Assembly: GCA_963805455.1 (NCBI GenBank)
Contig: CAWDUJ010000009.1
Span: 1-64,000, forward strand
Source of the DNA: VRUE01 sp963805455
GTDB taxonomy: Bacteria > Actinomycetota > Thermoleophilia > Solirubrobacterales > 70-9
Direction of reading: 5' to 3'
Length of the DNA: 64,000 nt
A model generated the notes under the pieces. It did not search any database, had not been told where the DNA came from, and saw only the letters and a program-made list of their open reading frames with translations. Each line of letters opens with the position of its first letter. Position 1 is the stretch's first letter. The position numbers and the translations under genes were made by a program. Shown piece after piece: positions 7,846-17,187 of the stretch.

Positions 7846-10363
7846 ATGCGGCCGGCGAGCGATCGACATTGCCGAGAGGGTCGCTGGCCTTGACCTGCAG
7901 CTTGTGCTTTCCGTGCTTGAACCTGCGGACGAGCTTCGCAGAGCAGGCGCGGTAGGTGGCACCGTCGATCCGGCAGAGGAAGGTCGAGCCCGGCTCGTCG
8001 GCGGAGAAGCGGAAGGTCGTCCTCACCTTTGCCTTCCTGGTCCGGATCACCTTCTTCGGATGCCTGCGGATGGCCACCCCCGGCGGGGTGGTGTCGATCG
8101 TGAAGTCTTCGGGTTCGCTCGATCCCGAGCGGCCCGCGAGGTCGGTCCCGCTGACGGTGATGGTGTGTTCGCCGTCTTCCAGCGGCGTCGGCGGCACGAA
8201 CGGCGAGGAGCACGGGGTCGACACCGCTTCGTCGACCGAGCAGAAGAAGGTCACCGGCCGGCTGGCGACGAAGGCGACGCGCGGGCTGGGATTGGGGCTG
8301 AGTTCGGCCGGGGATTCGGTGATTTCGACTTCGGGCGGGAGCGCGACACGGCCCACCGCGTCACGGGCGTCGACGAGACCGGCGCCGACGACGTCGGGCC
8401 CGAGTTTGCCGATCGGCCTGGCGCTGGCCGCGAGCGCGGTGCGGATCTGGGCGACGGTCATCCCCGGGTTCGCGTCCCGCATCAGTGCCGCGACCGCGGC
8501 GGCGTGGGGCGCCGCCGCCGAGGTGCCGCAGAACCGGTTGATTCCCGGAGTCGAGGTCGGGACGAAGAATGTGGTCAGGCCGCAGTCGGTCGCGACCAGA
8601 TCGGGCTTGGTGATCTCGAGCGGTTGGGCCAGCGGCGCCGCGGCAAGAGCGGTATTCGCCGTCCCGAAGTAGTGGGTGACGGGGCCGTGCGAGGTGTAGG
8701 GCTCGACCACGGTGCTGTTGTTGAACGGCGCCGCGCCGACGCTGATCGTGGCCGGGGTCCCGGCGTGGCCGTAGATCGTCGGGCCCACCGTGTCGGCGCC
8801 GGCCGATTTGGGGTACTCCGTCTCCGAGATCCCGCCGCCGTTCTCCAGGAACGCGACCTTGACCCGCGGTTTCGCCGCCGGGTTGGCGCCCGGATTGCAG
8901 GTCCCGAAGCAGCGGTTGACGACCAGCCGGACTTCGACATCTTCTTCGGAGGTGTTTTCCCAGCCGAAGAACTCGACCGGCTGCTCGGTGCTTTCGAAGC
9001 CGCCGGCGATGTTGTTGCCGGCGCTGCCGACGAAGGTTTTTTCGCTGCCTTCGCCCTCGGTCAGCACTTTGTCTTCGTCGTCGAGCAGGAAGGCGTCGAG
9101 GTCGGATTCGACGCCGAAGCGCGGTTCGGCCCACTGCAGGTCGACGTTGAGCACTTCCCCCGGTTCGACCGTGATCCCGAACGTCGGGTCTTCGCCGCCT
9201 TCTTCGGGATCGAAGTCGAGGCATTCTTCGAACGGGCCCAGGGTTTCGAGTTCGGGCGGGCAGGCGGTGTCGCGGTAGGAAGGCGTTTCCCAGGAGGCGA
9301 TGTCGTTGCCTTCGGCGTCGCTGAGGTTGTCGTTGCCGGCGGCAGAGAAGTAGGCGGCCCCGGCGCCGGAAACTTCTTCGATCGCGGCGCCGATCGGGCC
9401 ATCCTGGAAGAACGGCTCTTCGAAGTAGGCGATGTCGTCGACCAGGATTTCGGCTTCGGCGCCACCCGCCGCCGCGGGTGCGGCCAACCGTTTGATGTTT
9501 TCGGCGAACGCGAATTCGTTCGGGTAGGCGGTGGCAAACGCGATGTCGGCTCCGGGGGCCAGGTCGTGGACGATCTGGGCCATCCCCCGGCCCTCATCGA
9601 TCGTCGGTTCTTCGATGTCGGAGAAGTCCTGCAGCACTTCGACGGGGTCGGTGCGGTCACAGGGATTGCCGGGCCCGGGAAGGTCGCCGCTGGCGACGTC
9701 GTCGGCGGCGTCGGTCGGCCATTCGGGGCTGGTGTCGAACGAGTCGGAGAGCACGCCGACGGTGACCCCTGTCCCTTCGACGTTGAAGGAGTTGCGGGCG
9801 GAGGAGGCGGCGAGCTGGGTGTCCCCCTCCGAGGTGACCAGTCCGTGGCAGGTGCTGGCGGCGGTGATCGGGGCGAGCGCCTCGGTCACCCCTTCGACGC
9901 CGGCGAGAGCGCCGATCTGGGGCAGGATCGCGGGCCGCGCGAACGCCGCGACCACCCCGTAGGCCCTGCTGACGTGGACCACCGCGGCGCCGGCGGCGGT
10001 GAGCTCATCGGCACCGCCGCCGGCGTTGAACCCGGGGCCGAAGCGGACATTGACGAGGACCTGGCCTCCGTTGCGGACGAGGCTGCCGGGACCCCTCCGC
10101 GGCAGGCTGAGTCGCGCGGCCTGCACCCGTTGGGGCGCAGTGCGGATCGCAGGCTTGACCAGCTCGGAGAGCCGAGAGGAGAGCTCCGGGTTGCTCGGTG
10201 GGCCGAGATCGGCGGCTGCGATCGCGGGCGTCAGCGCCGAGGCCACAAGCGCAACGGCGAGCGAAGCTCCCGCCATGTACCCGTGGCGCGCTTTCCCTGG
10301 CGACGTCACAAGGTCAAAGGTATCGGTTGTCACCATCTCTCCCTGAACCCTGAATGAATCCAT
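7736..10363 (-). CDS. Secreted subtilase-like serine protease with Ig-like C-terminus
   Basis: A large exported protein of up to 875 residues. The signal peptide is the hydrophobic stretch after residue 30 (ASLAVALVASALTPAIAAA). The catalytic domain has Asp207 (GVLSDSFD), oxyanion-type Asn344 (SAAGND) and nucleophile Ser615 (CGTSAAAPHAAA). At the place of the subtilisin catalytic His it has Glu257 (DEGRGMAQIVHDLAPGA), as in sedolisins. After residue 680 come two beta-sandwich, Ig-like segments with paired Cys, then a basic tail. The start is uncertain: ATG 10363, GTG 10333 (with GGGAG just upstream) or ATG 10276 directly before the signal peptide. The convergent 3' overlap with the VTT gene is unusually long, 110 bases. 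Confidence 0.85.
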   Translation of the reverse strand: MDSFRVQGEMVTTDTFDLVTSPGKARHGYMAGASLAVALVASALTPAIAAADLGPPSNPELSSRLSELVKPAIRTAPQRVQAARLSLPRRGPGSLVRNGGQVLVNVRFGPGFNAGGGADELTAAGAAVVHVSRAYGVVAAFARPAILPQIGALAGVEGVTEALAPITAASTCHGLVTSEGDTQLAASSARNSFNVEGTGVTVGVLSDSFDTSPEWPTDAADDVASGDLPGPGNPCDRTDPVEVLQDFSDIEEPTIDEGRGMAQIVHDLAPGADIAFATAYPNEFAFAENIKRLAAPAAAGGAEAEILVDDIAYFEEPFFQDGPIGAAIEEVSGAGAAYFSAAGNDNLSDAEGNDIASWETPSYRDTACPPELETLGPFEECLDFDPEEGGEDPTFGITVEPGEVLNVDLQWAEPRFGVESDLDAFLLDDEDKVLTEGEGSEKTFVGSAGNNIAGGFESTEQPVEFFGWENTSEEDVEVRLVVNRCFGTCNPGANPAAKPRVKVAFLENGGGISETEYPKSAGADTVGPTIYGHAGTPATISVGAAPFNNSTVVEPYTSHGPVTHYFGTANTALAAAPLAQPLEITKPDLVATDCGLTTFFVPTSTPGINRFCGTSAAAPHAAAVAALMRDANPGMTVAQIRTALAASARPIGKLGPDVVGAGLVDARDAVGRVALPPEVEITESPAELSPNPSPRVAFVASRPVTFFCSVDEAVSTPCSSPFVPPTPLEDGEHTITVSGTDLAGRSGSSEPEDFTIDTTPPGVAIRRHPKKVIRTRKAKVRTTFRFSADEPGSTFLCRIDGATYRACSAKLVRRFKHGKHKLQVKASDPLGNVDRSPAAFSFRVERPLRSGAGRSGGRRAAGPAGRRPSRGRSGR

Positions 10364-10513
10364 GAGGTGCGCAGGCGGCCAAACGCCTGCCCGACCATGC
10401 TACGGTCCGCCCACCAGTTCGGGTCCATACCCGAAGAAAAGCTGTGCCTAGCGCTCGCGTCGTTGCTTCACCAGCATCCTCCGCGTTCGCAGCACACGAA
10501 GTGGAGGCAATGC

Positions 10514-10720
10514 ATGCCAACCGGAACAGTCAAGTGGTTCAGCGACGACAAGGGCTACGGGTTCATCACTCCTGATGACGGCTCGAAGGACGTCTTCGTC
10601 CACCACAGCGCCATCCTCGGCGAGGGCTTCAAGTCCCTGACCGAGGGCGCGAAGGTGAGCTACGAGTCCGAGGAAGGGCCCAAGGGCCCCGCCGCGGCGA
10701 GCGTCCAGCAGACCTCGTAG
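10514..10720 (+). CDS. Cold-shock domain protein (CspA family)
   Basis: A complete 68-residue cold-shock protein. It binds single-stranded RNA and DNA through RNP1 (KGYGFI) and RNP2 (VFVHHS) and acts as an RNA chaperone. The start is the ATG at 10514, since GGAGG lies at 10503-10507, six bases upstream; an earlier in-frame ATG at 10505 would sit inside the ribosome binding site. The 5' region from 10364 is about 150 bases without another gene and may be an untranslated leader, as is usual for csp genes. A strong terminator follows, so the gene is probably transcribed alone. Confidence 0.95.
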   Translation: MPTGTVKWFSDDKGYGFITPDDGSKDVFVHHSAILGEGFKSLTEGAKVSYESEEGPKGPAAASVQQTS

Positions 10721-10744
10721 ACGCGCCAAGTATTTCGCGCTGAC

Positions 10745-10776
10745 GAGGCCCGCCACCGGCGGGCCTCTTCTTTTCT
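10745..10776 (+). terminator. Rho-independent terminator after csp
   Basis: A perfect 10-bp GC-rich stem (GAGGCCCGCC / GGCGGGCCTC) with a 3-base loop is followed by TTCTTTTCT. It ends 5 bases before the typA start codon, so it isolates typA from csp read-through or attenuates it. Confidence 0.9.
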
Positions 10777-10781
10777 CCTAG

Positions 10782-12611
10782 ATGAAGACCAGAGACGACC
10801 TCAGAAACATCGCGATCATCGCCCACGTCGACCACGGCAAGACGACCCTGGTCGACGCGATGCTGTGGCAGACCGGCGCCTTCCGCAAGGGCCAGGACGT
10901 CGCCGAGCGGGTGATGGACTCGATGGACCTCGAGCGCGAGAAGGGGATCACGATCCTCGCCAAGAACACGGCGATCGACCACGGCGGGGTGAAGATGAAC
11001 ATCATCGACACCCCTGGCCACGCCGATTTCGGCGGCGAGGTCGAGCGCGGGCTGACGATGGTCGACGGGGTGCTGCTCCTGGTCGACGCTTCCGAGGGGC
11101 CGCTGCCTCAGACGCGCTTCGTGCTGCGCAAGGCGCTCGAGGCGAAGCTACCGGTGATCCTGGTCGTCAACAAGGTCGACCGGCCCGACGCCCGGATCGC
11201 CGAGGTCGTCGACGAGGTCTACGAGCTGTTCATCGAGCTCGACGCCGACTCCGAGCAGATCGACTTCCCGATCGTCTACACCAACGCCAGAGCGGGCTGG
11301 GCCTCACTCGAAGAGGGAGTCGAGGGGAGAGACCTCTCCCCCCTGCTCGACCTGATGCTCGAGCGGATCCCGGCCCCCGAATACGACCCCGACCACCCCT
11401 TCCAGGCCCACGTCACCAACCTCGACGCAGACAACTACGTCGGCCGGCTCGCCCTCTGCCGGGTCCGGCACGGCACGGTCCGCACCGGGCCGATCGCCTG
11501 GTGCCGCGCCGACGGAAGCATCGAGCGGGCCGCGATCACCGAGCTCTACATCACCGAGGCGCTGAGCCGGGTGTCCGCTGAGGAGGCCGGGCCGGGAGAG
11601 ATCATCGCTGTCGCCGGGCTCCCCGAGGTGACCATCGGCGAGACCCTCGCCGATCCCGAGGACCCGCGCCCACTGCCGGTCATCACCGTCGATGAGCCCT
11701 CGCTCTCGATTGTCGTCGGGATCAACACCTCGCCGCTCGCCGGGACTGAGGGGCAGAAACTCACCGCGCGCCAGATCCAGTCGCGGTTGGACGCCGAGCT
11801 GGTCGGCAACGTCTCTATCCGCGTCAACGACACCGAGCGGCCGGACACCTGGGAGGTCCAGGGCCGAGGCGAGCTGCAGTTGGTCATTCTGCTGGAGATG
11901 ATGCGGCGCGAAGGCTTTGAGCTGACGGCGGGCCAGCCGCGGGTGATAACCCGCGAGATCGACGGCAAGATCCACGAGCCGGTCGAACTGCTCGCGATCG
12001 ACGTGCCCGAGGAGCACGTGGGCGCGGTCACCCAGCTGCTCGCCGGCCGCAAGGGGCGCCTCGACCACATGTCCAACCACGCGACCGGCTGGGTCCGGAT
12101 GGACTACCTGATCCCCGCTCGCGGCCTGATCGGCCTTCGCACCGAGTTCCTGACCGAGACCCGGGGCACCGGGATCCTCCACCACGTCTTCGACCGCTGG
12201 GAGCCGTGGGCCGGCGACCTCCGCACCCGGCCGACCGGTTCGCTCGTCGCCGACCGCCGCGGCTCGAGCGCGAGTTACTCGCTGCACAGCCTGCAGGACC
12301 GAGGCACCCTGTTCGTCGGCCCCGGCGAGGAGGTCTACGAGGGAATGATCGTCGGCGAGAACGCCCGTTCCGACGACCTCGACGTCAACGCGGTCAAGGA
12401 GAAGCAGCAGACCAACGTGCGCGCCGCCAGCGCCGACGTGCTGGTCCGCCTCTCACCTCCGAAACAGCTCTCGCTGGAATCGGCGCTCGAGTTCCTGCGC
12501 GATGACGAGTGCCTCGAAATCACCCCGGACACGGTCCGCCTGCGCAAGGTCGAACTGGACAAAGTCAAACGCCAGAAGACCGCCCGCCAGGGTGCCGTCG
12601 CCCCGCGCTAG
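10782..12611 (+). CDS. typA: Translational GTPase TypA/BipA
   Basis: A full-length ribosome-associated GTPase (609 residues) of the EF-G/LepA class. TypA assists 50S assembly and growth at low temperature or under stress. The G motifs are intact: G1 AHVDHGKTT at about 13-21, G2 around GITI, G3 DTPGHADFGGE, G4 NKVDRPDA. Domain II, the EF-G-like alpha/beta domains and the TypA-specific C-terminal domain (GTGILHHVFDRWEPW, then GSSASYSLHSLQDRG) follow in order. The ATG lies directly after the csp terminator, so its promoter must overlap the terminator or lie further upstream. Its neighbour csp is also linked to cold adaptation. Confidence 0.96.
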   Translation: MKTRDDLRNIAIIAHVDHGKTTLVDAMLWQTGAFRKGQDVAERVMDSMDLEREKGITILAKNTAIDHGGVKMNIIDTPGHADFGGEVERGLTMVDGVLLLVDASEGPLPQTRFVLRKALEAKLPVILVVNKVDRPDARIAEVVDEVYELFIELDADSEQIDFPIVYTNARAGWASLEEGVEGRDLSPLLDLMLERIPAPEYDPDHPFQAHVTNLDADNYVGRLALCRVRHGTVRTGPIAWCRADGSIERAAITELYITEALSRVSAEEAGPGEIIAVAGLPEVTIGETLADPEDPRPLPVITVDEPSLSIVVGINTSPLAGTEGQKLTARQIQSRLDAELVGNVSIRVNDTERPDTWEVQGRGELQLVILLEMMRREGFELTAGQPRVITREIDGKIHEPVELLAIDVPEEHVGAVTQLLAGRKGRLDHMSNHATGWVRMDYLIPARGLIGLRTEFLTETRGTGILHHVFDRWEPWAGDLRTRPTGSLVADRRGSSASYSLHSLQDRGTLFVGPGEEVYEGMIVGENARSDDLDVNAVKEKQQTNVRAASADVLVRLSPPKQLSLESALEFLRDDECLEITPDTVRLRKVELDKVKRQKTARQGAVAPR

Positions 12612-12619
12612 AGGGCATC

Positions 12620-13549
12620 TCACGCCGCCCTCACTCGACGCCTCGCAAGCAGGTTCCCGAGTTGGCGTACCACCTCTCCGGGTTCCCGTTCGAGACGCCG
12701 GCTGGTCACCCGTTCGACCTCGACCCCGGCCGCCCTCAGGTCGGCGTCCCGCCTGCGATCGCGCTCGAACGCCGCCCGTGAGCCATGGGTCTCGAAAGTG
12801 TCGATTTCAACTGCGACGTTCTCCTCCATCCAGTAGAGGTCGAGCTCGTGCCCAACCACGTTGAAGCCGGTCGAGGGAACGGGCAGCCCCGCCTCCCCCA
12901 CCAGCTTCAGGAACCGTCGCTCCGTCTCAGAGCGGGTGAAGGCCGGCTCCCGGTAGAGGGCAAGCGCATGCCTAAGCCGCCCATGACCGGGGTGCCCCAC
13001 CGTTCGCCTGAGCAGCGACTCGACGTGCCGGAGATCGAACAGGTCCAGTTCTTCCGTGCGCTCGAGGCACCGCTCCAGTTGGTGGGCGCGGACGGAGACC
13101 GCAAGGTCAAGGAGTGTCCGCGGCACCGCGGTAGCCGGAATCCCCTCAACCACGGCTCGATCCTCAGGCCGGAGGCCTCGGGCGTAATGGACGACCAATG
13201 GAGGTTTTCGGCGACGGGGAATGGGGGTGGTGACCTCGTAAGGCGCCGGAGATGGGCGCCAGATGCCCCACAGCCACCCGGAGGAGCGGTGGCTTAGGAG
13301 AGCGTCGGGCCCTGCTGCGAGCACGGCGGCGAGGCAACGGCCTTGCCGCGTGAGGTTCGTGTGCCCGACCGCGTAGACCCCCCGATGGAGTCGTGTCAGT
13401 CGGCCGTCCTCGACCGCACGCCCAACAGCACGATGCGAGTAGCCCAGAGGATCGATCAGTTGTCGAATCGATACCACGCCGTGCTGCCGAGTCGCCAAAT
13501 CGACCAGATCCCGCCCGCGCTCCTGCCGTGATCGCCATATCGCACCCAC
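12620..13549 (-). CDS. AbiEi-type N-terminal wHTH + DUF559 (VSR-like nuclease fold) protein
   Basis: A 309-residue protein with two parts. The N-terminus (about 15-75: QHGVVSIRQLIDPLGYSHRAV, then LHRGVYAVGH) resembles the winged helix of AbiEi-family antitoxins. The C-terminus (about 220-300) is DUF559-like, with HELDLYW, VAVEIDTFETHG and DRRRDADLRAAG, as in the PD-(D/E)XK/VSR fold. Such stand-alone proteins are abundant in actinobacteria and their role is unknown. No AbiEii toxin gene is adjacent, so a toxin-antitoxin role is not supported. The first codons from GTG 13549 lie inside a 43-bp inverted-repeat element. The true start may be downstream, for example the TTG just before ATRQHG. Confidence 0.75.
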   Translation of the reverse strand: MGAIWRSRQERGRDLVDLATRQHGVVSIRQLIDPLGYSHRAVGRAVEDGRLTRLHRGVYAVGHTNLTRQGRCLAAVLAAGPDALLSHRSSGWLWGIWRPSPAPYEVTTPIPRRRKPPLVVHYARGLRPEDRAVVEGIPATAVPRTLLDLAVSVRAHQLERCLERTEELDLFDLRHVESLLRRTVGHPGHGRLRHALALYREPAFTRSETERRFLKLVGEAGLPVPSTGFNVVGHELDLYWMEENVAVEIDTFETHGSRAAFERDRRRDADLRAAGVEVERVTSRRLEREPGEVVRQLGNLLARRRVRAA

Positions 13550-13570
13550 TCCGCCTCAAATGGCGATCAC
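13528..13570. repeat. 43-bp inverted-repeat element, copy 1
   Basis: The element is bounded by perfect 11-bp inverted arms GTGATCGCCAT and ATGGCGATCAC around a 21-base centre. It shares 36 of 43 bases with copy 2 located 20 bp away. It overlaps the annotated 5' end of the DUF559 gene. It could fold as a hairpin or be a protein-binding site. Confidence 0.85.
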
Positions 13571-13590
13571 ACCTTTTGTCTCCCCCCAGA

Positions 13591-13633
13591 GTGATCGCCA
13601 TTTCGCACCTCGACCGCCTGGAATGGCGATCAC
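13591..13633. repeat. 43-bp inverted-repeat element, copy 2
   Basis: Same length, same arms (GTGATCGCCAT ... ATGGCGATCAC) and same orientation as copy 1. The differences are confined to the centre. It lies between the DUF559 gene start and the end of the DUF2252 gene. Confidence 0.85.
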
Positions 13634-13661
13634 GCTCTGAGGGTCAGGGTGGCGCGGGGCG

Positions 13662-15035
13662 CTAGGCGTCCTCGGCCTCGAGGCGGCCGGAGTCGATCGC
13701 GGCCAGGAGGGCGGCGTGGTCGCGCTCGTTCTGGTCGGCGTAGGCGGCCGAGAACTCGGCGATCGCCGAGTCGAAGGTCGCTCCTGAGCCCAGATAGGCG
13801 CCAATTGCAACCGGATCACCGGACCGCGCGTGGGCCCGCGCCAGGCTCCAGCCGCATACGCGCGCGTAGATTTCCATCGCTGGAGGAGCCATCGTTTCGA
13901 TCTCGCTCGAGCCCTTCTGGTCCCACAACTGGCGCACGTAGAAGTCGCGGCGGCGCCCGTCGGGGCCGACGTTCGAGCACCAGCCGAGGAAGATGTCGCT
14001 GGCGGCCTGCATCAGCCACTGTCCCTCGACCACCCGCCGGCCGTGGTTGCGAAAGCGGCTGGCGCCGGCGTAGGGCTCGAGCACCGACGACTGTGCTTCC
14101 TTCGCCTGGAGGAACAGTGGGTCGCCTCCGTCGCGACCGGTGAGAAGAATGATCCACGCCCGGGTCCCGACGCTGCCGACACCGACGACCTTGTGGGCCA
14201 TGTGGCGGTACTCGTAGCCCTTGAGCAGGTGCGCGCGGTCCCCCTTCAGGCTGTCCGTGTATTCGTTCAGGACCTCGCGGATCACCGTTTCGAAGTCGTA
14301 GTCGGCGGCGCCGGCGATCTCCTCGACGGGCACGATCAGCGGCGGTTTGCTGATGATCCGCAGCTCGCCATCGACTTTGTGGGTGAGGCGGGCCTGGGCC
14401 CGCAGGCTGTCCTTGGCGCGCGCCTTTGCCGCCGCCTTCTCGACCTTCTTGACTTGCTTCGGACGCTCGGCCTGAAGCGCCTGCAGCGCCTGCTCGGCGT
14501 CCAGTCGCACGTACCAGATCTCGAGATTGCGCAGTTTTGCGAACTCGCGGATTGCCTCGCGGTAGGTGCGCGCCACCGTTTTCACCACCGCGGTCCGGTC
14601 CTTGCGCTTGAAGCCGTTGTCGCGGGCGGCGATCTCGAAGCTCGCTGCAAGCCGCTTGACGTCCCACTCCCACGGCCCCGGCAGCGTCTCATCGAAGTCG
14701 TTGAGGTCGAAGACCAACCGCCTATCGGGAGCGGCGAAAACGCCGAAGTTGGATAGGTGGGCATCGCCGCACATCTGGACCGGCAGGCCCGAGGTCGGGG
14801 TCCCAGCGAGGTCGGCGGCCATCACCGCCGCGGCGCCACGGTAGAAGGTGAACGGCGACACCGCCATCCGGCCGTAGCGGATCGGGAGCAACTGCTCGAC
14901 CCTGGCGTCCGCCTGCTCTTCGAGCAGCTCGACCGGGTCCGCCCGGTCGCCCGCCGCCTCCCACTCACCGTGGGAGGCACGCGATACCCGCGCCCGAGCC
15001 TCTTTCCCGGCGGCGGCTCTATCGGAGACGCTCAC
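13662..15035 (-). CDS. DUF2252 family protein
   Basis: A 457-residue member of the DUF2252 family, whose biochemical function is not established. Near residues 88-125 it carries CGDAHLSNFG followed by VFDLNDFDETLPGPWEWDVKRLAAS. This spacing resembles the catalytic H-G-D-x-N and D-x-D elements of aminoglycoside-phosphotransferase-like kinases, so a kinase-like fold is an inference worth testing. FYRGAAAVMAADL upstream and a Lys-rich linker (about 195-220) are typical of the family. Start GTG at 15035 (GTG AGC GTC). It is transcribed leftward, 23 bases after the acyl-CoA dehydrogenase, and may share its transcript. Confidence 0.85.
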   Translation of the reverse strand: MSVSDRAAAGKEARARVSRASHGEWEAAGDRADPVELLEEQADARVEQLLPIRYGRMAVSPFTFYRGAAAVMAADLAGTPTSGLPVQMCGDAHLSNFGVFAAPDRRLVFDLNDFDETLPGPWEWDVKRLAASFEIAARDNGFKRKDRTAVVKTVARTYREAIREFAKLRNLEIWYVRLDAEQALQALQAERPKQVKKVEKAAAKARAKDSLRAQARLTHKVDGELRIISKPPLIVPVEEIAGAADYDFETVIREVLNEYTDSLKGDRAHLLKGYEYRHMAHKVVGVGSVGTRAWIILLTGRDGGDPLFLQAKEAQSSVLEPYAGASRFRNHGRRVVEGQWLMQAASDIFLGWCSNVGPDGRRRDFYVRQLWDQKGSSEIETMAPPAMEIYARVCGWSLARAHARSGDPVAIGAYLGSGATFDSAIAEFSAAYADQNERDHAALLAAIDSGRLEAEDA

Positions 15036-15058
15036 ACCGGGACCGTACCGCCCCCGCT

Positions 15059-16291
<1,233 letters not shown>

Positions 16292-16329
16292 TGCTCGAAG
16301 CTCCTTCTTTCGGGTGGGAGTAGTGCCGA

Positions 16330-16345
16330 TTGACTGGTCAGTCAA
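16330..16345 (-). promoter_or_regulatory. TetR-type operator upstream of acyl-CoA dehydrogenase
   Basis: The minus strand reads TTGACTGACCAGTCAA, two perfect 7-bp arms around a 2-base centre. The same 16-mer, with four further matching bases (TCGG), occurs at 63109, where it controls a nitrilase-TetR operon. It lies 38 bases upstream of the start codon at 16291 and also upstream of the divergent gene at 16378. Confidence 0.8.
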
Positions 16346-16377
16346 CCAAGGCGAAGAGTAGCGAATACCCTTGGCCC

Positions 16378-16848
16378 ATGGCTGCGATCGCGATCTCGAG
16401 CGGCACGGTCATCGCCCTGATCACGATCGCCGTGGTGCCGATCGCGGCGATCAGCTTCGCCCGCGCGGGGCGGGCCTGGAGCGGAATCGGCGGCGGCAGG
16501 TTCTCGATTGAACAGGCCCCACCGCCCCGCCGGCCGGCTGCCACTGACGGCGAGGTCGACCGCGCCCTGCAGGAGACCGAGGCGCGCCAGATGCTGGAGG
16601 CGAAGGCCTACCGCCGGCAGCGCCGCGGGGACCCCGAGGAGGTCGACGTTGACGCCGAGCTCGCCCGCCTGCTCGACCTCGATGCGGAGGCGACGGGCGG
16701 CGGCCACGACGAGGCGCTGCGGGCCGAGGTCCGAGCCATCGTCATCGCCCGCAACGAACGTCGCGCCCGCCGCGGTGAGGAGCCCCTGGACGTCGAGGCC
16801 GAGACCGATCGCCAGCTCGCCGATCTCATAGGATTGGAAAGGTCATGA
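16378..16848 (+). CDS. Membrane-anchored hypothetical protein
   Basis: A 156-residue protein of unknown function. It has an N-terminal transmembrane segment (about residues 4-28, IAISSGTVIALITIAVVPIAAI) followed by a Gly/Arg-rich linker and a strongly charged cytoplasmic region rich in Glu and Arg. In that region a motif of the type RRARRGEEPLDVEAE...QLADLIGL recurs (compare RRQRRGDPEEVDVDAELARLLDL), so the tail holds two copies of a roughly 35-residue unit. The ATG at 16378 is chosen over a GTG-type upstream extension that would run through the operator. Its stop overlaps the next start (ATGA). Confidence 0.75.
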   Translation: MAAIAISSGTVIALITIAVVPIAAISFARAGRAWSGIGGGRFSIEQAPPPRRPAATDGEVDRALQETEARQMLEAKAYRRQRRGDPEEVDVDAELARLLDLDAEATGGGHDEALRAEVRAIVIARNERRARRGEEPLDVEAETDRQLADLIGLERS

Positions 16849-17183
16849 CAGCGGCACGGGAGAATCTCTACGAGGTCGATGACCTGCTCGTCCAGCCGGG
16901 GACCTACTTCAACCCTCAGACCGAGGTGATCGTCGTCGTCGACGACTCCGCCTCGCTCGATCAGGAGGTCTTCAACATGGAGGACTACGAGGGGGCGGAC
17001 TGGGTCAGGGTCTCCGACGAGGTCCCGATCGACGAGGACCGCCGCGACGAGGCGCTGGAGCATTTCCAGACCCACTATCACCCCGGATCCGCAAAGTCGG
17101 TCTCGGCGACCGCGCTCGAGCAGAGCGACGACGACGAGGAAGACGAGGACGAGCCCGGGCAGGAGCCGGGCCGCGAGGACTAG
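16845..17183 (+). CDS. Acidic hypothetical protein
   Basis: A soluble protein of 112 residues, translationally coupled to the preceding gene through an ATGA overlap. It begins with a compact part (YEVDDLLVQPGTYFNPQTEVIVVVDDS) and ends in a low-complexity acidic tail of Asp and Glu. No signal peptide, membrane segment or catalytic motif is visible. I recognise no characterised family. The tight coupling with a membrane-anchored partner suggests the two act together. Confidence 0.7.
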   Translation: MTAARENLYEVDDLLVQPGTYFNPQTEVIVVVDDSASLDQEVFNMEDYEGADWVRVSDEVPIDEDRRDEALEHFQTHYHPGSAKSVSATALEQSDDDEEDEDEPGQEPGRED

Positions 17184-17187
17184 CGTC

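Noticed and set aside
4899..10357. Very long antisense frames opposite recD2 (about 800 codons) and opposite the protease (about 820 codons)
   Set aside because: They are rich in Arg, Gly and His with no domain pattern, follow the codon-position bias of the sense gene, and lack ribosome binding sites. They are high-GC shadow frames.
12620..13549. AbiEi-like protein as the antitoxin of a toxin-antitoxin system
   Set aside because: No AbiEii-type toxin gene adjoins it, and DUF559 fusions of this kind occur alone in actinobacteria.
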